Positions 39,901 to 50,814 of a DNA stretch of 64,000 nt are shown in pieces (the stretch's first letter is position 1; each line of letters opens with the position of its first letter). The notes below the pieces were generated by a model. The model had not been told where the DNA came from, ran no database searches, and was given only the letters and a program-made list of their open reading frames with translations. A program made the position numbers and the translations under genes. The stretch comes from Trichoplax adhaerens (lineage: Eukaryota; Placozoa; Uniplacotomia; Trichoplacea; Trichoplacidae): assembly GCF_000150275.1 (NCBI RefSeq), contig NW_002060981.1, positions 2,539-66,538 on the forward strand, written 5' to 3'.

Positions 39901-42701
39901 TATTATACGTTGGGATAAGACTTAACGCCGCAAGTTGTATGCGAAAAGTTGCATTTCGACCTATTAAGGCGAATACATCATTTAAATTGTATACAAAATA
40001 TCGTTGTTTTCAAAGGGATGAAATTTAAATTTCAGATTATGCTAAACTTACTTGCTGAGGTTGCAGTAAGAAATTGTGTACCGGCGTTCGATGACTGTGC
40101 GGTACAGATCACATATGCATCTCCTAAGTCTTGACTTGAAACAGTATAGCTTATCTAATGGTAACAATGACAGAGTAATTGAAATAAGTATTATATAAAT
40201 GGCTTTCATTATAAATTTGGGACGAATGTTAATTGAAGATAGTTTAACATACGCTAGCTATTCGAATTCCTATAGCAACATTCTGCTGGACAAAGGTAAC
40301 TTGCGCAGTATTACTACTAACAGTGTTGCATGTGATAACGACAGGATTATCAGCCACACTTTCACTGTAATATGAGAAAAATTGAATAATTAGCCTTTCT
40401 CTTTCTATCGGGAGCCGAGATATGTTTATGAGAATTTCAGGATACCTCAACTCAATCCTTGCAGTGCCAGCTCCAGTTACCGGTACGACCACAACATCTG
40501 AGCAAAAATCAGCTCTGGCAGCTTTTACCACGCGTATTGATCTGATGTACCGACAAAGTAGAAGAAAATTTAAGAATTGAAGTACTAATTATTCTCAATA
40601 CAAGGTTGGTTTACCCAGTCAATCCCACAGAAGTGTTGCTTAGGAACTGGGTTCCTCCAATCGATTGAGCTGAGCAAGTGATGGTTGCTGCTTGACCAGG
40701 CGATGATATACTGTATGGTAAAACAAGATTTGTGATAAAATTAAAATAGGACTTATAGATCACCATTAAAGATTTTAATTTAAATCTCTCATCGATTGCA
40801 TTTATATTTATTGACATATAGTAAGTAACTAAATCAATGAGGTATTACACAAAACTTAATAAATATTATAATTATATACCACATTACATTTATAAAATTA
40901 TATGATTACGTGTTTAATTAATACTTGTCATTCTTGGTATACTTCAGTAGTATAATCGTAATTTCGATTATGTGATAATTCAACATTAATTAAGTATATC
41001 ACATTACAAGATTACCATCGTTACACGTTAAACTATACCCAAAATAATCCTTACTGATTATTTGTACGGTAATAGATGTATTATTTCTACGATACGTGGT
41101 TTTATCCAAAATATGCTAACTTACGTTGTATAAATATGGATCTAACTACACATATTCGTTTATAATATAATTTATAATCATTTTATATCATAATCCGAAA
41201 TATAGTTAGTGTCCATTATAATGGTAAACAGCTCATGTACACATAACGAGTCGTTTTTTAATCCATAGAGAAGTAAGAACCGAAGTATTCAATTTCTATA
41301 TGCAGTAGTTTTGTATTTTTACATCAACTTTGGCTACGTGTACAATTTTCTGCCTTCAATGCTAGTTAAGAGTAGTGCAAACCTTCAGTGCAGTGCTAGT
41401 ATTAGCTTAACAGTTAAACCTAACAGATATTAAAATGGTAACATTGCAACATTTAAAGTAACATTACCTGTAGGAAAGACTGCCAGAGTTACTACCTGGT
41501 GGGATCAGGATCGTACCGAATACTAAATTTGTTATATCAGAAGCTGCATTTGAAACTCTACACGTTACGGATACCTACAGTAGATAAAGTTAACCTTAAG
41601 TTCTTAATAGCAGGCATATAAATTAACAGCCACATAATATAAAGCATTTAAATTTCTGTGTTAGACTAGCTGAGAACGATAATACCGGCTAACAGCGTAT
41701 TTAACCGAAATTGAATTGCTGACATGAATTTCGTTGCATCTCACGTTCAGTTGTTTATAATACACTGAAGTCATTACACTTTAAATATGATCTGAAACGA
41801 TGACTTACATTGTTCGCTATCACATTTTCACTTAATTGAACTGCAACGTTACCAGTTCTCTGATTTTCCTGCTGTGTTATAGTGGCTCTGTTAACGATAT
41901 TCACTACGGCTTGATCTATTGAGATATATCAATGGATTTCGTGACATATAATAAAATTATTCTTTTCAAGTAGATAATAAAGTTAGAGATGGGTAAAACA
42001 AATTATTAAACGAAAGAGCCGTAGGGAATACGGAATAGTAAAGTTTTTTGGTCTATAACATAGTGTTTATACATATACGCTCGCATACATATAATAAATT
42101 ACGACAGCAAGTAATTTTTGCTTTGTTTGCGGTATATTATTGATTGATAAAGTCAAGTGCATAAGCTATCATAAGTAGATTAAATCTTCTAAGTAAGTAT
42201 TATAGAATGAATATAGACCTTTTTATTTTAATACTTACTTTTTTGGCACATATAGCTCGCCAATTGCGTACAACTTTCATCGAACCATGACCATTGAGGG
42301 TCGGCAGTAACGCAACGTTGATTAGTATTACTTGGCTGTCCGCTGGCCCAATTAGTATAACTAGTTAATGATGTCCCATCAGTCCAGCGATAATCAGCTA
42401 AATTATTGGCACCATTTTGATCACGGAGACCAATCCAAAAACTAGTAGTAATATTGACGAAAGTATCTTGTAATATATTGACAACAGTGCCACTTGTAAT
42501 AACTATTAGATCGCCATTCAATTGTCTGCAACTTGTTCTTGCTGCTTCCCAGCTAAGTTGTTGATCAAAATGACGATAACATTTATTTTCAACATCGGCC
42601 CAACCATTGTTCGTATCGCAGCTATCCACTAGAGATGATTGGATACAATAATGATAGGATGTAAGGGTATTCATATTTAGGAATATTATCATCAGCATCA
42701 T
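36925..42701 (-). CDS. TCTN: Tectonic-family protein with an N-terminal C-type lectin domain
   Basis: Thirteen exons on minus: 42701-42239, 41915-41809, 41574-41468, 40710-40615, 40541-40253, 40154-40052, 39960-39686, 39595-39409, 39320-39220, 39116-37858, 37662-37501, 37416-37216, 37093-36925; 1172 residues with every phase matching. Exon 1 has a short hydrophobic start and a C-type lectin domain (about 30-154: CYRHFDQQLSWEAARTSC, FWIGLRD, WFDESC, YMCQ). The calcium site is incomplete (QPS instead of QPD/EPN). Residues about 155-542 are small beta-type modules repeating a hydrophobic-TC-x-x-S pattern. Exons 9-10 hold the tectonic hallmark CPCNLQVNFCDPNCCCDSDC, then the tectonic domain (PLLGFFY, VSYSGNPGYLKKYPVLFA). 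The last exon has DILYPFSLTNFD and a C-terminal membrane helix (about 1148-1166). Tectonics work in the ciliary transition-zone MKS/B9 complex. The lectin and repeat region is not found in the human proteins, which are roughly half this length. Which paralogue (TCTN1/2/3) is unclear. Confidence 0.85.
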
Positions 42702-44611
42702 GACTTTATGGAATAAATAAATTCATTCACATACTTCTAGAAAACGATTTGACTCTTACATGATTGCGTCAATTCTGTTGTTAGTCAATATAAAGTAAAC
42801 TACTATACCTTCACGATCAATCTAATGCATTGCAATCATTGCTGGGGTACGTGTAAGAAAATGCTCTACTACTACTATACAGTCCTTAAATCATAAAGCA
42901 AAAGCAATCAGAAGTAGGTTTTGATGGACTGTGCTCTATGTTTATTTATTTACTTTTTATTGAGATGGCATACGTAAGTAGAAATTGATGTATACGCGTA
43001 CATCCTATACAGTTTTGATAATGCGCTAGGTGGTAGTATTTTAGCGGATCAATTGGCAATAGAACTTAGTATTCCATTTAAAAAAAATCACTTTTCCAAC
43101 TTTGATTCATTATTATGATAACGGTACATATATGTAGTCTTATTGAGTAATATGTAGTTATTTTCGAAATGTATTGCAAATCAACTACAAGCTTGCATCC
43201 AGCCAAGGTAGGATGCAATACGGGCGCAAAAAGGAGTGAAATGATAAAAATTCACATTGCTACTCGTATTTCAGTAAGGCTATACTCGATGATGGTGGAC
43301 TACTAGCCCTTGCAATGACTGCTTTAACTCCTTATCTAAGTAAAGTTTACCCTCGATAGTACTATTCCATTGGATGATTATTAACGACTTTAGTACAGAA
43401 CATGAAAATTCCAGATCGATGAAGGACTAATTGTTAAGGTATTCCGCTAGAGTAGAGTATACTGCATTAACAATGCTATCTTTACCTTGATGAATATTAG
43501 AAATGAAGAGTAATACACCAACGAAACTGCACAATAATTTGCTTTTACTGGACATGACTTGCTAGGCAAACAGTCGTTTGGATGTTTGATTTCTAATAGC
43601 GCCACATTGGCTCCCTGTCAGCTTGAGCGAGTTGATGAATTAATTAATCAATTTTGATGGATTTGGAGCTCTGGGCGTCATGGAGATGAGAGATAATAGC
43701 TTCCTCCTCATGCTACAGTACATTGTACCGTGGTCATCGAGTACAGTACTGTAACATGGAGTGGTGTCATGGCCGACTAAGATTTGGTAGTCCACTACAG
43801 TACAGTAATATTATTCACGGTCAATATGGTTAACAGTATCCCCAAATCATCGACCATAAAACTATGTTACATGAAGTAAATACGAATATGTTGATGTATT
43901 TTCTGATCAAAACTTCTAAAAACTGTCTACGCAAGAATAGTGAAGGCATACAACAACGCAGATCATACGATTTTTTCCCGGTGTTAGACGACTTAATTGC
44001 ATTCTGCAACTTCACGGACATATTTACTAAAGTTTACCCCAACTGTCTATGCAAGAATAGTGAAGGCATACAACAAGAATTTCTATATACTTGGCCATCT
44101 AAAAATCTGAAGAATAGTAAACATAGCGTACAACAACAAGTGATACTGTCAGCAAGGATTGACTATAACAGTACTAGTACACTGGTAGAAAAGGCTTTTT
44201 GGAAAAATCAATACAAGATTTTATACTGAAGCTGCTAATATAATGTTCCAATAGAAAAATTCTCTTGCAAAAAGCTCAACATAAGCCATGAATTATAACT
44301 ATAATTACTGGTCATAACCTAGCCTGAAGGTTTACTGTAAATTACTGTACTGTCTGTATGTCTCTACCAAGGCTCCAAGCCATCATATTGTTGATGGAAT
44401 GCATGGATTACTAGAAATTTTTACCCTCAAATTTCTGATCAACTGGGAGAATCCATGGAGATTTTTCTATACTGCATCTGTATGATGAGGCTACAGTATG
44501 TATTGTACAGTACTGTACTGTAGTACTGTAGAGTTTGAACTGTAGCTCTTGTTCTACCGTACTGTACTGGTCTAGGGTGCAAACGGATACGCATGCGTCC
44601 TAATTTGAACC
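42702..44611. other. Divergent intergenic region with scattered repeats
   Basis: Between the tectonic start (-) and the first possible SMPD4 exon (+). GTACTGTA-type palindromes recur at about 43720-43755 and 43795-43807. An open frame at 43864-44229 contains an internal duplication (listed separately) and shows no family motif. No exon is supported. Confidence 0.45.
43921..44076 (+). repeat. Direct repeat of 36 bp, spaced 120 bp
   Basis: The unit aactgtctacgcaagaatag and its continuation tgaaggcatacaacaa (43921-43956) recurs at 44041-44076 with one substitution. A diverged third copy seems to begin near 44110 (gaagaatag... gcgtacaacaaca). The spacing of exactly 120 bp keeps the open frame at 43864-44229 in register, encoding N-C-L-x-K-N-S-E-G-I-Q-Q twice. 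This may be a decayed repetitive gene or chance within a repeat. Confidence 0.7.
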
Positions 44612-44845
44612 ATGGCGACCGGGCAAATTGAAAATATTGAGGTAGCAAGCAGAAGAATAATTAGAAATAATATCGGTTATGTCTTAATATTACATAGATA
44701 TCATTGCATAACTGACGTACAAAGTTGTCTTCGATCGGATCATTGTAATTATATTATAGCTAACATTGTTGAACTATCGAAGAAAATTAGCATTATTGAA
44801 GAAGGTTGTAAAGAAACGTCAGAATTAGATCCACGTTTCTCTTGA
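44612..44845 (+). CDS. Small open frame; possible first exon of SMPD4
   Basis: ATG in a good context (aaccATGGCG) opens a 77-codon frame ending at 44845. After ten codons (MATGQIENIE) there is a GT donor (gtagca at 44642) in phase 0, which would join in frame to the first recognisable SMPD4 exon at 46185 (VRYSSICQKP). If so, the tandem duplication below lies in SMPD4 intron 1. A competing candidate is ATGATCGAT followed by gtaaat at 46033. The rest of the frame shows no family motif. The sequence just upstream carries GTACTGTACAGTAC palindromes (44495-44570). Low confidence either way. Confidence 0.3.
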   Translation: MATGQIENIEVASRRIIRNNIGYVLILHRYHCITDVQSCLRSDHCNYIIANIVELSKKISIIEEGCKETSELDPRFS

Positions 44846-44910
44846 TCGTAGCATTTTGAGCAGTTGTTATATTGCAGTGGGTTAGCATTCCATTCAACAT
44901 CGATTTGACT

Positions 44911-45781
44911 TAGTAGAAAGTTTTGCATCAATTTAGTGCTGATAGTAAGCTGTCTGAAGGGAGATCGACGCTGTAATCGATCAGTACAGTACAGTAGTTT
45001 TATTCGTTCTTTATCAATGTTTCTACGCGTATAGTGCAGTTTATAGCGATCTCTATTTGCAAGTGCTGCAATCATTGATTCAGCTGGAGAACGATATGGT
45101 AACGTATCTATCATCTCTATTTACATATCCACATTAATGGAATGGTAGTTTGAAAAAACATCAAAACATTATATTTTTTCCATCATTTCTGCACATTGTA
45201 AAGGATAGGCCACAAAAATCGAATCACGATATAAGATATACAGTAGTAAGCAGATGATAGTAGTTCTGCTATAAACTTGGACACATATTATAAGCATAAT
45301 TTACAGTGTAATATTTATGTTCTTGTTGTGCATGTGCTGTCATAATTAGTAGAAAGTTTTGCATCAATTTAGCACTGATAGTAGGCTTTCTGAAGCAAGA
45401 TTGACGCTGTAATCGATCAGTACAGTATAGTAGTTGTATTCGTTCTGTATCAATGTCTCTATGCGTATAGTGCAGTGTATAGCGATCTATTTGCAAGTGC
45501 TGCAATCATTGATTCAGCTGGAGAACGATATGGTAACGTATCTATCATCTCTAGTTACCTGTCGACATTAATGAAATGGTAGTTTGAAGAAACATGAAGC
45601 AATATATTTTTTCCATCATTTCTGCACATTGTAAAGGATAGGCCCCAAAAATCGAATCACGATATAAGATATTCAGTAGTAAGCAGATGATGGTGGCTCT
45701 GCTATAAACTTGGACACATATTATAAGACATAATTTACAGTGTATTATTTATGTTCTTGTTGTGCATGTGCTGTCATAATT
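44911..45781. repeat. Tandem duplication, two units of about 435 bp
   Basis: Unit 1 (44911-45346) and unit 2 (45347-45781) both begin tagtagaaagttttgcatca and end ctgtcataatt, with about 95% identity by eye. Differences are scattered substitutions and small indels. A minus-strand open frame in unit 1 (part of 44749-45114, MIDTLPYRSPAESMIAAL...) is repeated in unit 2 but shifted by a short deletion (gatctctatttgc versus gatctatttgc). The duplicated frame is therefore probably not under strong coding constraint. Confidence 0.88.
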
Positions 45782-46184
45782 TACTGTAAAGTTAAAGCAA
45801 CTGCATGCCATTATTCTAATAATAATTTAGACTGTGCTAATTGAGAGACTAAGTTCGGTATTTTACTTCGCCTGTAAACTAAGTAGTCACCCTTCATTAC
45901 TTTTTCTTCAAATCTTGAAATGCTCCACGTCTAAAATTATAAACGAAAAAGATTGTATTGAATATATTTAGTATAGTTATGTGATAAGAAATTGTACGTA
46001 AGACTGATTCAAAGATGTTTTTTGTAGATAACATGATCGATGTAAATAGTATGCAACAATTTAACCTCATTCATTGACCAATATTAATATGGCTGTGATT
46101 GCGAAGAATAGATGCAATTATAGAAAATCTTTCATTCTAAATATTCATTCAAGCAGTGCCTTATTTCTATTCATTTTTTGGTAG

Positions 46185-49100
46185 GTACGCTACAGCTCTA
46201 TATGTCAGAAACCATTACGAGAAAGATGCCAGGAATTGACGACTTTAACAACAGAATATCATATTAGAGTATGTATTCGAGATCATTTCTCACTGTAAAT
46301 GAGATTATACTTATTGGAAGTAGTAAATCGGACGTAAGAAATGACTTTATGGTGGTCATTACCGTAGGCCGATACTGTAGATGCTTAATACAGTCTACAC
46401 TTGTATAGAAAAATTTAACCCCTTTCTACGTTTCGCATGTGCTCCACAGCTAGATACTTTAAGTTGTTAAAAATTATGTAATAACTTTGAGAGAATTCTT
46501 TTCGCTGTTTTCAAGCTACATTGCTTTATTATTTCATTTAGGAATTACAACATATCTTTCCACAATTGGTACGGGATATCTTCGGCTGTGGAAAAAATCA
46601 TGATTGGGGTATTTTTTCTTCTCATCGTGTACACGATCGATGGGATACCGATACATTAGAAAACTTTCTGTCCCCTTACGATGGTGGCATTTTTGGTATG
46701 ATTAACAAATTAGAAAGAGAAGAAATACGATTTGATTATCCTCTAAAGAACATACCTGTAAGTTATAAAATATCGATAAAGATTTTATTTTGCAATATTG
46801 TATTTATTATACCATCATTCACTTATAACACTATACCCAATGAATACATAGATGGTGTCCCGAAATCAGCTACAGCAAGGAATTAAATCAATGTTTTACG
46901 CTAAACGAGTCAAGATACAAACTTATCATAACAATTGTGAAATGATTATAGGTCTTTCCTTATGTATCCTATTTTTTTGCTATTCGTACAATCTTATAGT
47001 AGGTATTCATTTATAGTAATAAGCTTGCAACAAATTAGAGTGTCTCTTGTAATGTCTTTAATACCTAAAACCTTGATTTAAAATTAATAATTGAGGAGTC
47101 TACAGACTATGTATATTCAAAAGATTTTCCTGCAACATCTTTCTCTGATTCATTCCTTAACGGATCTTATAATTAGCTGCTTTCGACTACTATTTCTTTC
47201 ATTTTGCATCTTCATTGCTAACGGCTCCAGAACTAATGTCAGGGGTAAATTAAACTGTCTTAATATCTTTTCAAGAAATATCTGTTTAATAATCTTGCGG
47301 TAACTGAAGTAAAACCTTACGTCAAAATGCATTATACTCAATAGATCATCTTAATTCATTTTATATAGCTAGCACTAACTACGAATATGAACGAATCAGA
47401 CGATTTGTATTGTAAATTAGTAGAGAAGTATTTAAATTACTTTTTGCCCGCCGATGGATCACCAATTAAGTCGACTGCCTTGGGTATGAACAAGTCTATC
47501 GCTACATCTCCAACCAAAATTATCACGAATAGGTATCTACGCTTATTATATTATGAAAGTACTACGAAATACAGTACTCGTAACTCAATTGTTCTCAGGC
47601 GGTGTCAGTAGGAAGTGCGATTTGAATACTAATTAACTACACTAGGTTTCATGGTAGTCGCTTACTCAAGCCTACTATGACAGTAATGGAAGAATCATTT
47701 ACCGGCTGTAGCAATTCAATGAAAGACGCAGTAGAAAGATCTGATGCCTTAGTTCAGGTATTTTATTGTCTTTATTTATTAAATATCCTTGCACTGTTGC
47801 TACTTTGTTAAGTGTAATACTTCTGTAGTGATTCTGCTGCATTGTTATGATAATTAATGGTATCTAAAATCTGTTATCCATCACGTAATAGATATTTGCT
47901 GAAATTTGGCTAAATTGCAATAATGAACAGGAAATTACCCAACAGAATTCTTCTAATATTTCCTCTTCATTTCGAGTAATTTACCTAGAATAAAATATTA
48001 TATTTTTAATGCTGTAAATCTAATAGAACTACTTACATCTTCGACGGTGTTCTTTAGTAAGTCACACATCTAATCCAGTCTATAATTAATTATTAAAATA
48101 GATGCAGCAAAATGTCAGCACTGTGCCGTCCTACGATCATGTACGAATTGTTCGGCGCTTTATAAAACATATGCATTACTTTTGCAACTGCAGTAAAGGA
48201 AAGGTAGCCAGTGATGTCATCAATTATTCTCTTAATAGTACATTTTCTGCTACTGAGAGTTTAAGAAGGTACGTGTACTTTGGCTGGACATTTATAAAAT
48301 CGTCTACAAATGAATCCACATAATTAGGATATACTGCTAAACGAATTACGTTATGTTTTTGTTGACTAGAATTGCAATCCCTGAGTATATAGCGAAGAAG
48401 CTGTTTGGATTTCTTCAGTTTTCATTTGACCACTGGCCAATGGATTCTAGTTTTCGTGTGGTTAGCTTTACGTTCAGATCTTTACTAACCTACGTAAATT
48501 GATTGGGCATCGTTTAAATTTAATTCGACTTATTTTTTAAAAGGTTTTGGAGACATGGTTAAGCTATTTACAGCCATGGAGATATCTTGATATTAATGAA
48601 AAGCCACTGCCAAGTAGTATGAGTGATGCAGCAGATATTAGAAAATGGTATAACAGTTCTGAAATATAGTTATTATACGTCGGATAGTAAACAATGTCCT
48701 TAGCTAAAGATTGCTTTATATTTTAGGAAAGAGTTCGTTTTCAACAACATAGGCGTATATTCCATTTTATTTCATAAATATCTCCTTCGGGCTCTAAGAT
48801 CTGATTTAACAAGTACAAGGGAAGCACATCTGTTGATGAGAGTGTCCAAAGTCATGAACCAACCTGGATTAATGAATATTATGGACGAAGGTTAAACTAT
48901 AACATATTTATATTTCATACATATTGAATTATATTATTAACGGATGAAGCAAAAATAATCTCTGTAGGTGAAGCACTTCTGTTATCTGATAATGGTAGAA
49001 TGATGGAATCTTACACTAACAATGAACAGCAGGCATTGACAAATATGCAAAAACATCTTGATAGTCTATCTATAATTTACCAGCCGATTTTAGAACCAAA

Positions 49101-50250
49101 TATGAGAGACATGGTATAGTGCAACGAATATATTGATTTAAAGTACCAATTTTAGTCTACTGCACCATAGCTAGTAGATCACAAGCGGGAAGAAATAGAG
49201 AATTCGATTATTGATGAATGCCTTCTTTCTATGCTATTAGATCAAAAAGCTGTTAAAGATCATTATTGAAGCGACTCGAAAACTTAAAATGACTTCTGAA
49301 AAAGCTCAAAAGACTGGTTTTATAAATTCCGTAGTTTCCTATTTTAGCGCAGAATTTGAAACAGAACAGGAGAAAGATGCTACTAAGACCATACAATATC
49401 TTGAACAGGCCCGATATTGTATTACAGAAATGTATCAAGTGAGTTTATTTTAGATTTTATAGTAGTAATAGTTTTATAATAGCTATATGGCTAAGAGTAT
49501 TATAATTTTTGTTTCATATTATTAGATATCCCAATCCGAGGAAAATACAATATTAGCAAATGTTGAGAGCCAAATGCCTGGTAATACTCGTACTAATTTA
49601 CCTGACCATACTATCACCGGGTCTGGACTCACCTTAACGCCCTTAGGCAGATATCAAGTACGTCTAATTTCCTTTAAATTGAAAAAGTAACCGTCTTAAT
49701 TACGAGCTGGGATATCAAATTTTAGGTTATGAATGGACTTAGAAAGTTTGACCGCTTGCCTGCTCGAGTTAGCCTTGCTAACAGACCTATACGACGTTCC
49801 TCTGAAAACGCATTCCTAGCCCGCTTTTTTTACAATTTAGCAGTCTACATTAATATCTACGTAAGCTTGTATGGCTGTAAATATCTCATTTGTCTTACTA
49901 TGTATTTACTTGACTAGTTTATAATATCTAATTTTGATAAAACTATTTACTATCCTAAACCGTAGGTAATGGGCAAAGCTCCTACTGACGATCCTGGCAT
50001 GATTGCAGTGTTCTTACGATATTTTGCCTCTTACAGTTTTATCTGCTTGACGTCTTTAATATGCATATTTATGTTTTGTTCATCGATATTTCGTATATCT
50101 GTTATAATTGCTGCGGTCGAAAGTGTAACTAGTAACTTCATAATAATATTTTTTTTGATTCTATCACTATGGACATTTAAAAGTTTAGCTATAGTAGGAT
50201 ATCAACAATTTCATGGTAATAACAGAAGGAAAAGAACCAGCGTAAGATAG
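46185..50250 (+). CDS. SMPD4: SMPD4, neutral sphingomyelinase 3 family (first exon not fixed)
   Basis: Sixteen phase-consistent exons: 46185-46268, 46542-46757, 46852-46951, 47177-47244, 47369-47532, 47646-47757, 47892-47975, 48102-48268, 48370-48460, 48544-48647, 48727-48890, 48968-49113, 49241-49438, 49526-49657, 49726-49860, 49966-50250 (TAG); 749 residues plus an unplaced start. Blocks typical of SMPD4: ELQHIFPQLVRDIFG, FDYYFFHFASSLL, VEKYLNYFLPADGS, ALVQIFAEIWLN, VRIVRRFIKHMHYF, FDHWPMDSSFRVVLETWLSY with LQPWRY, GLTLTPLGRYQVMNGLRKF. Two hydrophobic helices near the C-terminus (FASYSFICLTSLICIFMF; IIIFFLILSLW) match the family's membrane anchor. The human protein sits at the ER/nuclear envelope near nuclear pores and is linked to sphingomyelin breakdown and nuclear envelope integrity. 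It lacks the motifs of secreted sphingomyelinases, so enzymatic activity is taken from the family, not from a visible active site. Confidence 0.93.
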
Positions 50251-50814
50251 CAATATAGTTTTAAACTTAGCAGTGTAATGCTGTATCACATCAGTAATGT
50301 AGTATAAATAATCCCTATACGTAACTTATTGATATCACTAAAATCGATGATGGAATTGTTGCTATTTTATGAAACGTTTTTGTTAAATTCAGTTAACATT
50401 AATTATGAACATAGCCAGGTGATGGAGTTCATGCAAGGCTCAAATTGATAACTACACCAGGCAATATACCATTAAGATCAAGCTGTTACATGATATCTAC
50501 TGCATGTTAACCAATTCATATAGTTCGATTTTACTGGTATATTGCCAAATCAAATATTATAAGTATCAATGGGCTACGCTAAAATGTGATAAAAATGTGC
50601 GTATATACTTTAAATTTATTGAGATTAAAATACATTTAACAGACTGCGTATAATAAATTGCTTTTGCAAGTTGGACTTCGAGAAAGGGAATTTACGGGTA
50701 GAACTAGTCGCACGATCTAATCTATGCCTAGATGTTGATAGGACATGCTTCTAACATTCTAAAGCTATTCAATGTCATAGTATACAATGGACTACATAAA
50801 TTAATTTTACATTA
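50251..50814. other. Convergent 3' spacer, SMPD4 / SART3
   Basis: 564 bp between two convergent stop codons. It is AT-rich with no coding signal and must hold both 3' ends, so the UTRs may overlap. Confidence 0.5.

Noticed and set aside
43921..45781. Regularly spaced repeats considered as a CRISPR-like array
   Set aside because: There are only two or three units with spacers that are not uniform between repeats, no cas genes, and the host is clearly eukaryotic.
47091..47176. Frame reading DFPATSFSDSF upstream of the SMPD4 FDYYFF exon
   Set aside because: It is one base out of frame with FDYYFF and has a stop and no GT donor. Splicing 46951 to 47177 gives the right length and phase without it.
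49155..49240. Alternative SMPD4 exon LVDHKREEIENSII
   Set aside because: The direct join 49113 to 49241 restores the family alignment (YQPILEP then KKLLKIIIEATRK); the alternative ends in a stop in its own frame.
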